From F-183 sp964627455 (GTDB taxonomy: Bacteria; Acidobacteriota; Terriglobia; Bryobacterales; Bryobacteraceae), in the NCBI GenBank assembly GCA_964627455.1, contig CAZVKC010000021.1, forward strand, positions 1 to 64,000: a stretch of DNA of 64,000 bases, in the 5' to 3' direction. The notes beneath the pieces were generated by a model. That model saw only the letters and a list, made by a program, of their open reading frames with translations, was not told the DNA's origin and searched no databases. A program made the translations under genes and the position numbers. Each line of letters begins with the position of its first letter. Position 1 is the stretch's first letter. This document shows, in pieces, positions 32,606 through 42,300 of the stretch.

Positions 32606-35002
32606 ATGCTCATCTACGCTCTTACCATTTTCGTCAGTGCCTTCCTGCTCTTTCAGGTGCAGCCGATGATCGCGAAGATCATTCTTCCGTGGTTTGGCGG
32701 CGGCGCCGCCGTGTGGAGCGCCTGCATGATGTTCTTTCAGATGGCGCTGCTCTTGGGATACCTGTATTCGCACGCGACCACGAAGTTCCTCAAAGCGAAG
32801 CAGCAGGCGATCCTGCACACCATCCTTCTTGTAGCGGCCGTCGCGCTGCTGCCGATCATGCCGGGTCCGCAATGGAAACCGGCCGACGAGAAAGAGCCGC
32901 TGCTGCGCATCCTTTTGTTGTTGTCCGCGACCGTCGGATTGCCGTACATGATGCTGTCGACGACCGGCCCGCTGTTGCAGGCCTGGTACACGCGGGCGAG
33001 CGGCGGCGCGATTCCCTACCGGCTGTTCGCACTCTCGAATTTCGGATCGTTCCTCGCGCTGCTGAGTTTCCCGTTCCTGTTCGAGCCCATGCTGACGTCG
33101 CCGCAACAAACGACGATGTGGTCTGTGGCCTTTGCGGTGTTTGCCGCGTGCGCGATCTTCGCGGGCTGGAGCATGGTGAAGGCTACTCCGGTGCTTCCTG
33201 AGGGCCGCAAGGTCGAGAGCGACGAACCTCTAACGCCCATCTCGTTTGGCCGGCTACTGCTGTGGGTTGCTCTCGCGGCGTGTGCGTCGATCATGTTGAT
33301 CTCGGTCAGCAGCCACCTCACGCAGAATGTCGCGCCGATGCCCTTCCTGTGGGTGCTGCCGCTGAGCATCTATCTGCTGACGTTCATCCTGTCGTTTGAA
33401 AGCGACCGCGTCTACAGCCGCGGGACCTTCCTGCCGCTGCTCGTCGCTGCGCTCGGTGTGTCTGCGTTTTTGTTGACGGAAGAGAATCGCGACGGCTTCG
33501 GGCCGATCTATCTCTGGTCGGCGATCCTTTTCATCTGCTGCATGGTCTGCCACGGCGAACTCGCGCTGCAGAAGCCGAATCCGCGCCAGTTGACGCTTTT
33601 CTTCCTGATGGTCTCGGTCGGAGGCGCTGTTGGCGGAACTTTCGTCGCGATGGTCGCTCCGGTGTTCTTCAACAACTACTACGAACTCGCGATCTCGCTC
33701 GGCATGTGCGGACTCCTCGCCACCGGCATTCTCTGGAAAGAGACGCCTGCGACATGGAAGCAGTCGCAAGGCTGGGCAGCGGTCGGCATCACGCTGATCG
33801 TGATTTCTGAAGTCTGGTATCACTCGCAAACTTATAAAGACGAGTGGTCGAGCTATAAGTGGTTTGCGATTGTCACGGCGTTCAGCTTCGTGATTGCCGT
33901 CGGCGTGACGTGGGCGGATTTCATGAAGCGATCCGACGCTGGTTCTTCGTGGACTGTTCGCCTGGTCTGGCTTGCGCTGACCCTGGCGAATGCCGCGCGC
34001 TTGTTCGTGCCGCCGGCTCCTGGCGAAGGATGGAAGCAGTTCTGCCTGCTCGCCGCAGTTTGCGCGTTGACGGGTACGATTCTCTGCTGGCGCCGCGGCG
34101 AAGACGGCAGCATCGATCCTGCAAACATGCGCATCGCTGCGGTGACGTTATCGATCGCGCTTCTTGGATACCTCGGTTACTACCAGTGGTACAACGGCAC
34201 GGGCTATCGCCTCGTCGCCCGTAATTTCTATGGCGGATTGAAGGTCCGCGATGAAGAGCAGGATGAGAATACGACTGCGAATCGCGCGCTGGTGCATGGC
34301 ACGATCAACCACGGCGTTCAGTTGTTGGATCCTGCGCGGCGCCGCGAACCCACCAGCTATTACGGCCCGCATTCCGGCTTTGGCCGTGCGATCAAGGTGC
34401 TGCAGCAGTCGCCCTCGATTCGCGTCGGCATCACGGGACTCGGCGCGGGCGTCACCGCGAGTTTCTGCCGCGAAGGCGATTACTTCCGCTTTTACGAATT
34501 GAACCCGATGGTGCTCGATCTCGCGAAATCGCAGTTCACGTTTCTCGGCGATTGCCCCGGCAATAAGGACGTCTACCTTGGCGACGGACGCCTGGCGCTG
34601 GAACGGCAGGAAAGCCAGCAGTTCGACCTGCTCGCGATGGATGCATTCTCGAGCGACTCGGTGCCTGTGCACTTGTTGACCAAGGAAGCGTTCGGACAGT
34701 ACGAAAAGCACCTCAAGCACGATGGCATTCTGGCGATCAACGTTTCGAATCGCTATCTCAATCTGGTTCCGGTTGTCACCGCGAACGGTCACGCGTATGG
34801 CATGACGGTGGCGCTGGTCGAGGATGACGGCGAAGGCGCGGACTTTTACTCGTCGACCTCATGGATGCTCTGCACCAAGAACAAGAACTTCTTCAGTGAT
34901 CCGTTGTTCAAGGAGAAGCAAGGCGTATCGTTCCCGCAAGACGACAAGAAGATCCGTCAGTGGACCGACGCCTTCAGCAATCTCTTCCAGATCATGAAAT
35001 AG
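32606..35002 (+). CDS. Large membrane protein with C-terminal spermidine-synthase-like domain
   Basis: 798 residues. It begins 'LTIFVSAFLLFQVQPMIAKIILPWFGGGAAVWSACMMFFQ', the hallmark of fused MFS/spermidine-synthase proteins, with about 14 membrane helices to about residue 540. The soluble C-terminal domain (about 545-795) shows 'YYGPHSGFGRAI', 'IRVGITGLGAGVTASFCREGDYFRFYELNPMVLDLA', 'DVYLGDGRLALERQESQQFDLLAMDAFSSDSVPVHLLT', the SAM/dcSAM-binding core of polyamine synthase-like folds. The acceptor substrate is unknown. It is divergent from the histidine operon. A second, shorter relative lies at 19496-20926. Confidence 0.8.
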   Translation: MLIYALTIFVSAFLLFQVQPMIAKIILPWFGGGAAVWSACMMFFQMALLLGYLYSHATTKFLKAKQQAILHTILLVAAVALLPIMPGPQWKPADEKEPLLRILLLLSATVGLPYMMLSTTGPLLQAWYTRASGGAIPYRLFALSNFGSFLALLSFPFLFEPMLTSPQQTTMWSVAFAVFAACAIFAGWSMVKATPVLPEGRKVESDEPLTPISFGRLLLWVALAACASIMLISVSSHLTQNVAPMPFLWVLPLSIYLLTFILSFESDRVYSRGTFLPLLVAALGVSAFLLTEENRDGFGPIYLWSAILFICCMVCHGELALQKPNPRQLTLFFLMVSVGGAVGGTFVAMVAPVFFNNYYELAISLGMCGLLATGILWKETPATWKQSQGWAAVGITLIVISEVWYHSQTYKDEWSSYKWFAIVTAFSFVIAVGVTWADFMKRSDAGSSWTVRLVWLALTLANAARLFVPPAPGEGWKQFCLLAAVCALTGTILCWRRGEDGSIDPANMRIAAVTLSIALLGYLGYYQWYNGTGYRLVARNFYGGLKVRDEEQDENTTANRALVHGTINHGVQLLDPARRREPTSYYGPHSGFGRAIKVLQQSPSIRVGITGLGAGVTASFCREGDYFRFYELNPMVLDLAKSQFTFLGDCPGNKDVYLGDGRLALERQESQQFDLLAMDAFSSDSVPVHLLTKEAFGQYEKHLKHDGILAINVSNRYLNLVPVVTANGHAYGMTVALVEDDGEGADFYSSTSWMLCTKNKNFFSDPLFKEKQGVSFPQDDKKIRQWTDAFSNLFQIMK

Positions 35003-35010
35003 CGCCGCTA

Positions 35011-36951
35011 TCAGCGGCCTTTTCGAGGGCCGATCTCGCGCCACGGGATCGGCTCGAAGCCAATTTTCTTCGCCGCTGCCGGATCACGAAGCGTGAGATC
35101 TCCAGCGTCGATGTTGACGACGCCGGGACCTTCGGCCTCGAGATTCTCCCCGACATCCTGCAGATACTTCGGCGCTTCCTCATGCGCTTTCAACCACGGT
35201 TTGCCGCCGCCGAATATGAGATTGTGCCGGATGCGGTTGCCTTCCGGCGGAACGCCGCCGGGCTTTGCGAAGTATGGATCGAGCTGCGCGAGTTCCGGAT
35301 AGCGGGTGCCGTATGGAGGCTGCTTTGCGTTCATCTCGAGCACCTTCGGCTGCATCATTTTGTACACCATGTTCTGCCACACCGGCCGCGGACTCACGCC
35401 TCGTGAGTCCACATGCACCGGCGTCGTGCAATCGATGAACAGGTTATTCTCGACGCGATTGTCACGGCCTCCGCCGATGAAGGCGGCGCGCTGCACTTTG
35501 TAGAAGATGTTGCCGAAGACGGTCGTGCCGCTCGAACAATCGTCCAGGTATACGGCCATCGATCCAATGCTGCCGACGCCGCCCATGTGGTGGATGTAGT
35601 TATAGCGCACGATATTGCCGCGCTCCGTGTAATCGCGGCCGATGTAGAACGCGCCGACGTCGCCGGTTTCTTTCGCGAGATGGTGCATCTCGTTGTACTC
35701 GATCACATGCTCGTTGCCGGTGAGCAGGATCCCCGCGTGCGGCGCGTCGTGAATGTTATTGTGCGAAAGCACATTGCCGACGCCGTTGATCTTAATGGCC
35801 GGATTGTAGGTCTTGGACCATTCGCCGAAATCGTGCAGATGGTTGTTGATCGCAATGTGCGCGGCCGCCTGCAGCGTCTTGCGATCCCCGCCCGTGAGTT
35901 CGATGCCGCCATCGCCGGTATGCGCGATGTGCGACTCTTCAATGCGCACGCGCTCGCCGCCGCGCACGACGATGGCGTTATTGCCGATGTCCTCGAGGCG
36001 CAACCCGCTGAGCACAACGTCGCGCGAGTTCTCGATGAATACGCCGTTGCCGCGCGCATACTGCAGGGAGAGTCCGCTGATGCGAATGCCGGCGGCGGCG
36101 TGAATCTCGAGAAATGGCGCTCCCAGTGATGACACCGCGACTTCGGTCTTTGCGGTCAAAGGTTCGGGTGGCCAGAAATAAATGCGCTTCGCCGTGGCGT
36201 CGATGAAGTACTCGCCGGGTGAATCGAGTTCTTCGAGAATGTTGAGGAAGTAGTATCGCTGGCCCTCGCGAAATCCGTACAGTCCCTTGGGAGGCGCTGT
36301 GCGGATGAGGTGCTGGGCGGTGTCCAATTCCGAGATGCGCTCGTAGGTCTCCGCCCAATCCCACGCCCAATATCCATGCACCCAAATGTCGGGTGACGGC
36401 TTCCAGGACGAAAGACGGTCGCCACTGTAACGGAAGCCGTAGTCGATGCGGCCGAGCCGTTTGCCATGGCCGTCATCCGGAGGCTCAGGATCCGCGGATG
36501 CGGCGATGCGCGCAAACTCACCTGCGTTGGGCCAGCGCGCCAGCGTCATGCGTTGCCCATTCCAGAAGAGTTCGGTATGCGCGGGAGTTGTGGGACGGCT
36601 GAATCCCCGGGATGTCAGCGGTGCGGCTTCGGCGATCGGAAGGTCTGCGACCAGCACGTGCTTGCGGGCTTCCGCGGAAAGACGCGTCACATCCGACGCG
36701 GACTTCCACTGTCCGGCGCCGATGCGAGCGCCTCCGATCCAACGTGCGCCCGGCGCGGCTTCGATGCGCAGGCCATTGTGCCGGTTGTCGAGACGCAGCG
36801 TTTGCGTCACGGTGTAATCTCCGGCCGACAAGCGCAAGATCTTTTCTCCCGCAGGGCCGGAAACTGCACGTTCCAGGGCGGCTTCGATCGAGTCGCCAGG
36901 CTTCACCTCGACGACCGCAGCACAAAACACCAAAGCGGAGATCCAAATCAT
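35011..36951 (-). CDS. Exported right-handed parallel beta-helix repeat protein
   Basis: 646 residues with a short signal peptide (about 1-15) and 'VEVKPGDSIEAALERAVSGPAGEKILRLSAGDYTV', a typical beta-helix entry. From about residue 300 to 510 there are beta-helix rungs ('GNGVFIENSRDVVLSGLRLEDIGNNAIVVRGGERVRIEESHIAHTGDGGIELTGGDR...'). These folds occur in polysaccharide lyases and glycoside hydrolases; catalytic residues cannot be assigned. The start overlaps the VOC gene stop by four bases, so it is the last gene of a coupled pair. Confidence 0.82.
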   Translation of the reverse strand: MIWISALVFCAAVVEVKPGDSIEAALERAVSGPAGEKILRLSAGDYTVTQTLRLDNRHNGLRIEAAPGARWIGGARIGAGQWKSASDVTRLSAEARKHVLVADLPIAEAAPLTSRGFSRPTTPAHTELFWNGQRMTLARWPNAGEFARIAASADPEPPDDGHGKRLGRIDYGFRYSGDRLSSWKPSPDIWVHGYWAWDWAETYERISELDTAQHLIRTAPPKGLYGFREGQRYYFLNILEELDSPGEYFIDATAKRIYFWPPEPLTAKTEVAVSSLGAPFLEIHAAAGIRISGLSLQYARGNGVFIENSRDVVLSGLRLEDIGNNAIVVRGGERVRIEESHIAHTGDGGIELTGGDRKTLQAAAHIAINNHLHDFGEWSKTYNPAIKINGVGNVLSHNNIHDAPHAGILLTGNEHVIEYNEMHHLAKETGDVGAFYIGRDYTERGNIVRYNYIHHMGGVGSIGSMAVYLDDCSSGTTVFGNIFYKVQRAAFIGGGRDNRVENNLFIDCTTPVHVDSRGVSPRPVWQNMVYKMMQPKVLEMNAKQPPYGTRYPELAQLDPYFAKPGGVPPEGNRIRHNLIFGGGKPWLKAHEEAPKYLQDVGENLEAEGPGVVNIDAGDLTLRDPAAAKKIGFEPIPWREIGPRKGR

Positions 36952-37760
36952 AGGGCTTCAAAGACTCCGAAACGAACGCCGCCGGGAGCGCGGCTGACAA
37001 TGGCGCGCGTACGTCCAACGAACGGCACGTCGCAATCGATGATGCGCGGATCACCTTCCGGCAGGCGCGACGTTGAGGTGGTGAGCATCCAAACGCCGGT
37101 GTGTCGCGGCGACATGCGGGCTGAGCGATCGAGCGGCGGCCGCGGATCCGCAAGCCGGCGGTACTCGCTCGCTTCGATGCGCCCGAATCCGCTGCCGTTC
37201 GATGCGCACAGCAACCGTGCGGCGCTGCTGATGGATGCGGCGTCAGGCGCGCCGCCGAGTTCCTTGCAAGTCCAGCCAAGGCCGTCCTGAAAGAACGCCC
37301 GCGCCTCTTCGATCGAAGGCACGGTCAAGGCAACTGATGCCGCTGTCGTGCCGTTCGTCACAAGCCTGCAGCGCTCGCCGAAGGGCGTCACGAACACGGG
37401 ATCGTCACCGGGGAACTGGCAGCGCAATCGCTCGAGATGGCCTCGGCTCCTGCTCAAGTCGTCGACGTGGAACTGCAGTTCGCGCACGCCGGGATCCCAC
37501 GGCCGGTGCGGGTCGCGGGCAGGTTCGCCCGCGCAGTTTTCCCACTGATACAACTCCAAACGCGCATAGGGTTCACCGCGCCGTTCGAGCCGCGCGACAT
37601 GCAGCGATCCACCTTCGACTTCCCAGACCTTGCGCAGCGCCGGATCTTCCACGTGCGTTTCCCGCACGAACTGGTATCCGAATGCGGATTCCCAAAAATG
37701 ACAGGCTGAGGCGAGGTTGGCGACGGAGATCCGGATGGCTTGCAGGGGACTGGCTTGCAT
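36948..37760 (-). CDS. VOC/glyoxalase-fold protein, two-module
   Basis: 270 residues from the ATG at 37758-37760. The first module ('LQAIRISVANLASACHFWESAFGYQFVRE...GVRELQFHVDDLSRSRGHLERL') is a standard VOC beta-alpha-beta-beta-beta unit. The second ('ASVALTVPSIEEARAFFQDGLGWTCKELGG') is shorter, and its C-terminal part is less conserved. Metal ligands are not obvious, so function (dioxygenase, isomerase or binding) is open. It lies 18 bases after the caspase-like gene in the same direction and is coupled to the beta-helix gene. Confidence 0.75.
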   Translation of the reverse strand: MQASPLQAIRISVANLASACHFWESAFGYQFVRETHVEDPALRKVWEVEGGSLHVARLERRGEPYARLELYQWENCAGEPARDPHRPWDPGVRELQFHVDDLSRSRGHLERLRCQFPGDDPVFVTPFGERCRLVTNGTTAASVALTVPSIEEARAFFQDGLGWTCKELGGAPDAASISSAARLLCASNGSGFGRIEASEYRRLADPRPPLDRSARMSPRHTGVWMLTTSTSRLPEGDPRIIDCDVPFVGRTRAIVSRAPGGVRFGVFEAL

Positions 37761-37778
37761 GAGCAACCCCCTAGTTTC

Positions 37779-39347
37779 TCAATTCGCGGGCCAGGATTGC
37801 AGGACGCAGCGGAAGCCCGTACGATTGTCGCTTTCGTCCGGCGGGCGGAACTCGCGTGACGAGAGGCGGAGCATCTTGATCTTCGAATAGAAATCGCCGC
37901 CCCGCACCACACGCTCCTTGACGGGACTCGATTCCGGCCCCTTGGGATCCGTCATCGCATCGGGCTTGTAGTAAGCGGGATCGTACCAGTCGAACACCCA
38001 CTCGCGCACGTTGCCGGAAACATCCATCAGTCCCCAGGGATTGCCTTCGAACGACCCGACGGGCGCTGAGGTGTACTCGTCCCACTGGTCGCGTTTGCTC
38101 TTGTCTTTGGCCTTGCCGAACATGTTGGCCTGGTCCGGGTCCGGCGTGTCGCCCCATGGAAAGATGCGGTCCGCGACGCCGCCTCGCGCTGCGTATTCCC
38201 ACTCAGCTTCGGTCGGCAAGCGACCGCCGATCCACTGGCAATAAGCTTGCGCAGAGTCCCACGACACTCGCGTCACGGGATTGGCGCGCAGCAACCAGTC
38301 CTTGTTTGTGGTCGTCGGTTTCGGCATTGGCGCTCCGGTCGCGCGGGAGAATTCATTGAAGCTCTTGGCGGTCACTTCGGTCTTCGTGATCCAGAAGCCC
38401 TGGGTGATTTTCGCGACGTGGCGGGGCGATTCGTTGGGTGCGCATTCCTTGTCAGCCGGTACGCATCCCATCTGAAATTCTCCAGGCGGGATCCACGAAA
38501 ACAGCAACCCGGCTTTCTTGAGTTCGCGAGTCGCGCCTGCCTCGAGTTCGGCCTTCTGCACCACGACCACGGGCTTTTCGATCACAATCGGCTTGACCGC
38601 TTCGGGCTCGAGATAGACCGAGTTCTTCGTAAGCTTCTGCATCGCGGTGACGGGCTGCAACTGCCCCTTGCTCAGGTTGGCCGTCGCGACGATCACTTCG
38701 CCCGAGATGGCGAACAACGAGAGTCCTGGCTTGCGAAGCGCAGCGGCGATGGCCTGGGCGAACGGTCCCGCTTGACCCGTAGAAGTCGTGTCCGCGAAAA
38801 CCTGCTCGAACTGATGCGAGAACACCATCAATGTTTCGGATACCTGCTCGAGCGGAAGGATCAATCCGGCAGCCTCGCCGAGCGCCTTGCCGGAGCGTGC
38901 GGCATCGATGAACACCATCTTGTTGGCCGGGTTCTTCTCGTCGATGTCCTGCATGATCGCGGTGAGCGAAAAGGCATTGTCTCTGCGCGCAGGGTCGAAG
39001 TCAGCGGCAAGTAGGAAGTTGTCTCCCTGCTGTTGCGAATGCATTCCAATGCCCGAAAAATATAGGAAAACTTCGTCACCGGGGCGGATGGACGCGGAAA
39101 ACGCGCGTACGGTTTGCCCCATCTGCGCGAACGGCAGGTTGGTCGCTGTCGTGACTTGGAACCGGATCGATTCGAGCGCGGACCGGATCAGCGTGAGGTC
39201 CGCCTCAGCGCCCGGCACGGGCGGCAGTTTTGCATAGTTCGCATTGCCGATGAGCAACGCTTTCCGCCGGGACTGTGCCGGCGCCGGTATTGCCAGGCAG
39301 CAAATTCCAATCAGAAAGAGCGCGATTGCAGAGGTCCGGGAGTTCAA
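37779..39347 (-). CDS. Exported pseudo-caspase fused to an FGE/SUMF1-like domain
   Basis: 522 residues with a signal peptide (about 1-25). Residues about 27-250 have a peptidase C14 (caspase) fold: 'RKALLIGNANYAKLPPVPGAEADLTLIRSALESIRFQV', 'DEVFLYFSG' and 'ANKMVFID'. Both catalytic positions are changed: the usual GHG is GIG (Ile100 for His) and the usual DACR is DAAR (Ala150 for Cys). Residues about 280-520 form an FGE-sulfatase domain ('FSWIPPGEFQMGC...W..AQAYCQWIGGRLPTEAEWEYAARGG...GNVREWVFDWYD...RVVRGGDFYS'), where the copper-binding Cys pair of true FGE is also missing. So both domains look non-catalytic. It follows the kinase gene by 11 bases. Confidence 0.85.
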   Translation of the reverse strand: MNSRTSAIALFLIGICCLAIPAPAQSRRKALLIGNANYAKLPPVPGAEADLTLIRSALESIRFQVTTATNLPFAQMGQTVRAFSASIRPGDEVFLYFSGIGMHSQQQGDNFLLAADFDPARRDNAFSLTAIMQDIDEKNPANKMVFIDAARSGKALGEAAGLILPLEQVSETLMVFSHQFEQVFADTTSTGQAGPFAQAIAAALRKPGLSLFAISGEVIVATANLSKGQLQPVTAMQKLTKNSVYLEPEAVKPIVIEKPVVVVQKAELEAGATRELKKAGLLFSWIPPGEFQMGCVPADKECAPNESPRHVAKITQGFWITKTEVTAKSFNEFSRATGAPMPKPTTTNKDWLLRANPVTRVSWDSAQAYCQWIGGRLPTEAEWEYAARGGVADRIFPWGDTPDPDQANMFGKAKDKSKRDQWDEYTSAPVGSFEGNPWGLMDVSGNVREWVFDWYDPAYYKPDAMTDPKGPESSPVKERVVRGGDFYSKIKMLRLSSREFRPPDESDNRTGFRCVLQSWPAN

Positions 39348-39358
39348 TAGACCTTATT

Positions 39359-42300
39359 CTAGCGCCGAGTCCATTGGAGTTGAATTCGGTTCACGGCGTC
39401 GGCGCTGTCGTTGCGTACCTCGAAGGTCCGCCAGCCGCCGTCAGCGCCCGGTTGCTTCGCCACGACAACTCCCGCGGGGCTCAACACGCGAACCTCCACC
39501 GGGATGCGCCCGGGGACCGGAAGCCCGACCAGCCGGCCCGCCGATGCATTTGATCCATCAATGCGAAGCACCGCGCCGGGCGCGAGCGATCCAGTCCAAA
39601 CCGGCCGGCCGGATCGCGCAAACTCGGCTACTCCGACGTCACTGCTGCGTTCCGGTTCCGTGACGGGTTGCTGCGGCTGCGTCTGTGTGTTCTTCACCGG
39701 TGGGGGCGGCGGGTCAACCGGTTTCGTGCGGTTCGTTGCGACTTCCTGTTTCTTGGTGTCGCTGCGAGGACTCTTCGGCGGTTCGGCTTCCTTCGCAAGC
39801 GGCGGAGGCTTGGTCTCGCCCTTCTCCACGACGATCTCGACACCGACCACCTGCGACGCACCCGTCTGATCGCTGACCTTGGCGCTGGCTCGATAAGTAC
39901 CCTGTGCCGACGGCGTTCCCGAGAGTTCCCCGCTGGCGCCGTCGAGTTGGACTCCGTCCGGCAATGTGCCGGAATCGATGGTCCAGCGGTAAGGACTCGA
40001 TCCACCTGCCGCAATCAGCGTCTGTCGCAATGCGGCGCCTTCGCGGGTTTCGATGCGGCCCGGCGCACTTGCCGTAAGCGGGGCTGGCTTGTTTGCGGGG
40101 CGGAGCGCAAGAAACGCAATGACTGCGATCACGGCCAGAGATCCCGCGCCGGCGATCCACTTCCAGGGGGATGCAGCGGGACGTTGCGCCGTATGCTGGC
40201 CCGACCTGCCGTATGCGCCCGTTCCAAAATCAGGAGGCGGCGCCGGCGTGGCATGCATGCGGCTGTCCGGCGCTGCCTGCTGAATCCCCGTTTCGATCTG
40301 GGCCAGCAGATCCTCTAACTCGGCGTCGCGGCGCACCGCGAGTCCCTTGGCGATCTCGCTCTTGGCGGCGGTGAGATCGCCGTCGCGAATGAGGCTCCTG
40401 GCGCGCTCGACGGACTGGCCGATGGTTCGTTCCTGGGACCATCGAGTCTCCCACTCGCGAACCGCCTTCTCGCCGGGGAACTCCGTGCGCAACGCCGCCA
40501 TCTGTGCTTCCGCGGACTTCCAGTCTTTGGCCTCGATTGCCGATTCCAACGCGCGGATGCCCGCCCGCAACCGGCTTTCGCGCATGCCGCTGCCGATGAG
40601 CCTCTGCAGTTCATCGGCAGCCGTGCGTTCTTGCGCAAAGTCGAGGCGGAACTCGTTCAGACGCTGTTGTGCGCGATCCCAATCCTGTAACTTGATGGCC
40701 GCTTCGATGTCGGCCTTTCGCATCGCCAACTGATGCCGTCTTTGCGAAAGGGCGAGTTTGGCGCGGAGGTCCGCAGCCGATGGATTGCCGGGATACTCGC
40801 GTTCGACAGTGTCGAGAAGCGATGCGGCGCGGTCCCAGTCGTGCAGCGCGATGCTGGTTTCCACTTGCGACAGCCGCGCTTCGAGATCGCGGTTGCGACG
40901 GTCGATTTCGCGCGTGCGAAGCCGTTCCGAGGTGCGCGCCTTGAGGTCGAGCAGGACGGGTTCGGTGGGGTGCGCGGCGAGAGATTGTTCGACATGATCG
41001 AGCGCCGCTTCGAGTTCTCCGGTGTCGAGCATACGCCGTGCGCGAGACGCCGCTTCGAGGATTTCGTTGCGCCGGCTGCTGGTCTCGCGATCGGCCTCGA
41101 TCTCATTCTTGAGGCGCTGCAGGATTTCGTCGGATCCGTTCCGCGCGATGGCGGATTCCAGCACCACCACCGCTTCGTCATGCTTGGCTGCGAGTTGCAG
41201 CGCCCGTGCATGATCGATCGCGACCCGCCGCCGGTGTTCCCGCAGATCGGCTTCAGGGAATTCGAGGGCTGCGGCGTCCACGCGGCGCATCGCTTCGGAA
41301 TACTTTTGCCGATTGAGAAGATCGCGGATCTCCTCTTGCACGCGCGTGGACGCCTGGTCCATTTCCCGCCGCTTGCGCTCTTCCGCGAGCCGCTGCTGGA
41401 GCGCTTGGAAGCGCTTGTCTTCCGGATACAGAACGGCGGACCGCTCTACACTTAACAGCGCGCCGCTGAGGTCCCCAACCTTGAACAGGTTCTTCGCTTC
41501 ATCCAGCGCCTTCTGAACTTCCGCTGCGCGGCGCTTGGCTGCAGCCTCGCGCTGCGCGATAGCGAGCAGGCTCTGCACATCCGGCCAGTCCGCGCCGCTC
41601 GAAATCGCGACGGGTTCGAGAACTGCCGCGACGCCGTCCCAATCGCCTTTGCTTTCGAGGATCCGCGCTTTTGCCAGCGCCTGCCGGACGATCTCCATCC
41701 GCTCCGACTCGCGACGCAGCTCTTCAAGTTCGAAGAGCAGGCTGTCAAGGCCGGGTTCACCGGTGATGAGGTCCCTCGCTCTACTGAGGATCACCAGCGC
41801 TTCATCGGGACGGTGCTGGTTGAGGCGGTCTCGGGCCTGGGTCAGCCCTTCCTGAAAACGCTGCCGCTTTTCCCTCCGTAGTCGTTCTGCCACCAGCGAC
41901 TGCTGTAACTGGATCAACTGCGAGTTGTTCGGCTCGATCGAAAACGCCTGTTCGAGCAGCTTGCTTGTATCCTCGAGATTGCCTGCCACCAACTTGGCGC
42001 TGGCCTGCGAGGCCATCTGTTCCACCTGCTTGCGCCGGTCCAACAGGACCTGCAGTTCGGCGAGGCGGCTGCGCGCCGCGATGCTGTCCGGATCGAGTTC
42101 AAGCGCGCTTTTCAGCTTGGCGATCGCAGCGTCGATCCGTCTTGCCGCGACGTCGTCACTGGCCTGTTGGATCAGCGATTCCACCCGGTCCTGCGACGAC
42201 TTACGCTTGATTTCGCGCTGCAGCCGTTCGCGAAGCTGGCGAGCGGGTTGGGACTCGTTGTCGAACTCCAGAGCCTGCGTGACGAGGTCCATCGCGCGAT

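Noticed and set aside
37779..39347. Considered the FGE domain as an active formylglycine-generating enzyme
   Set aside because: The C-terminal segment after 'RVVRGG' has no Cys pair where the copper-binding active site should be, and no sulfatase gene is nearby.
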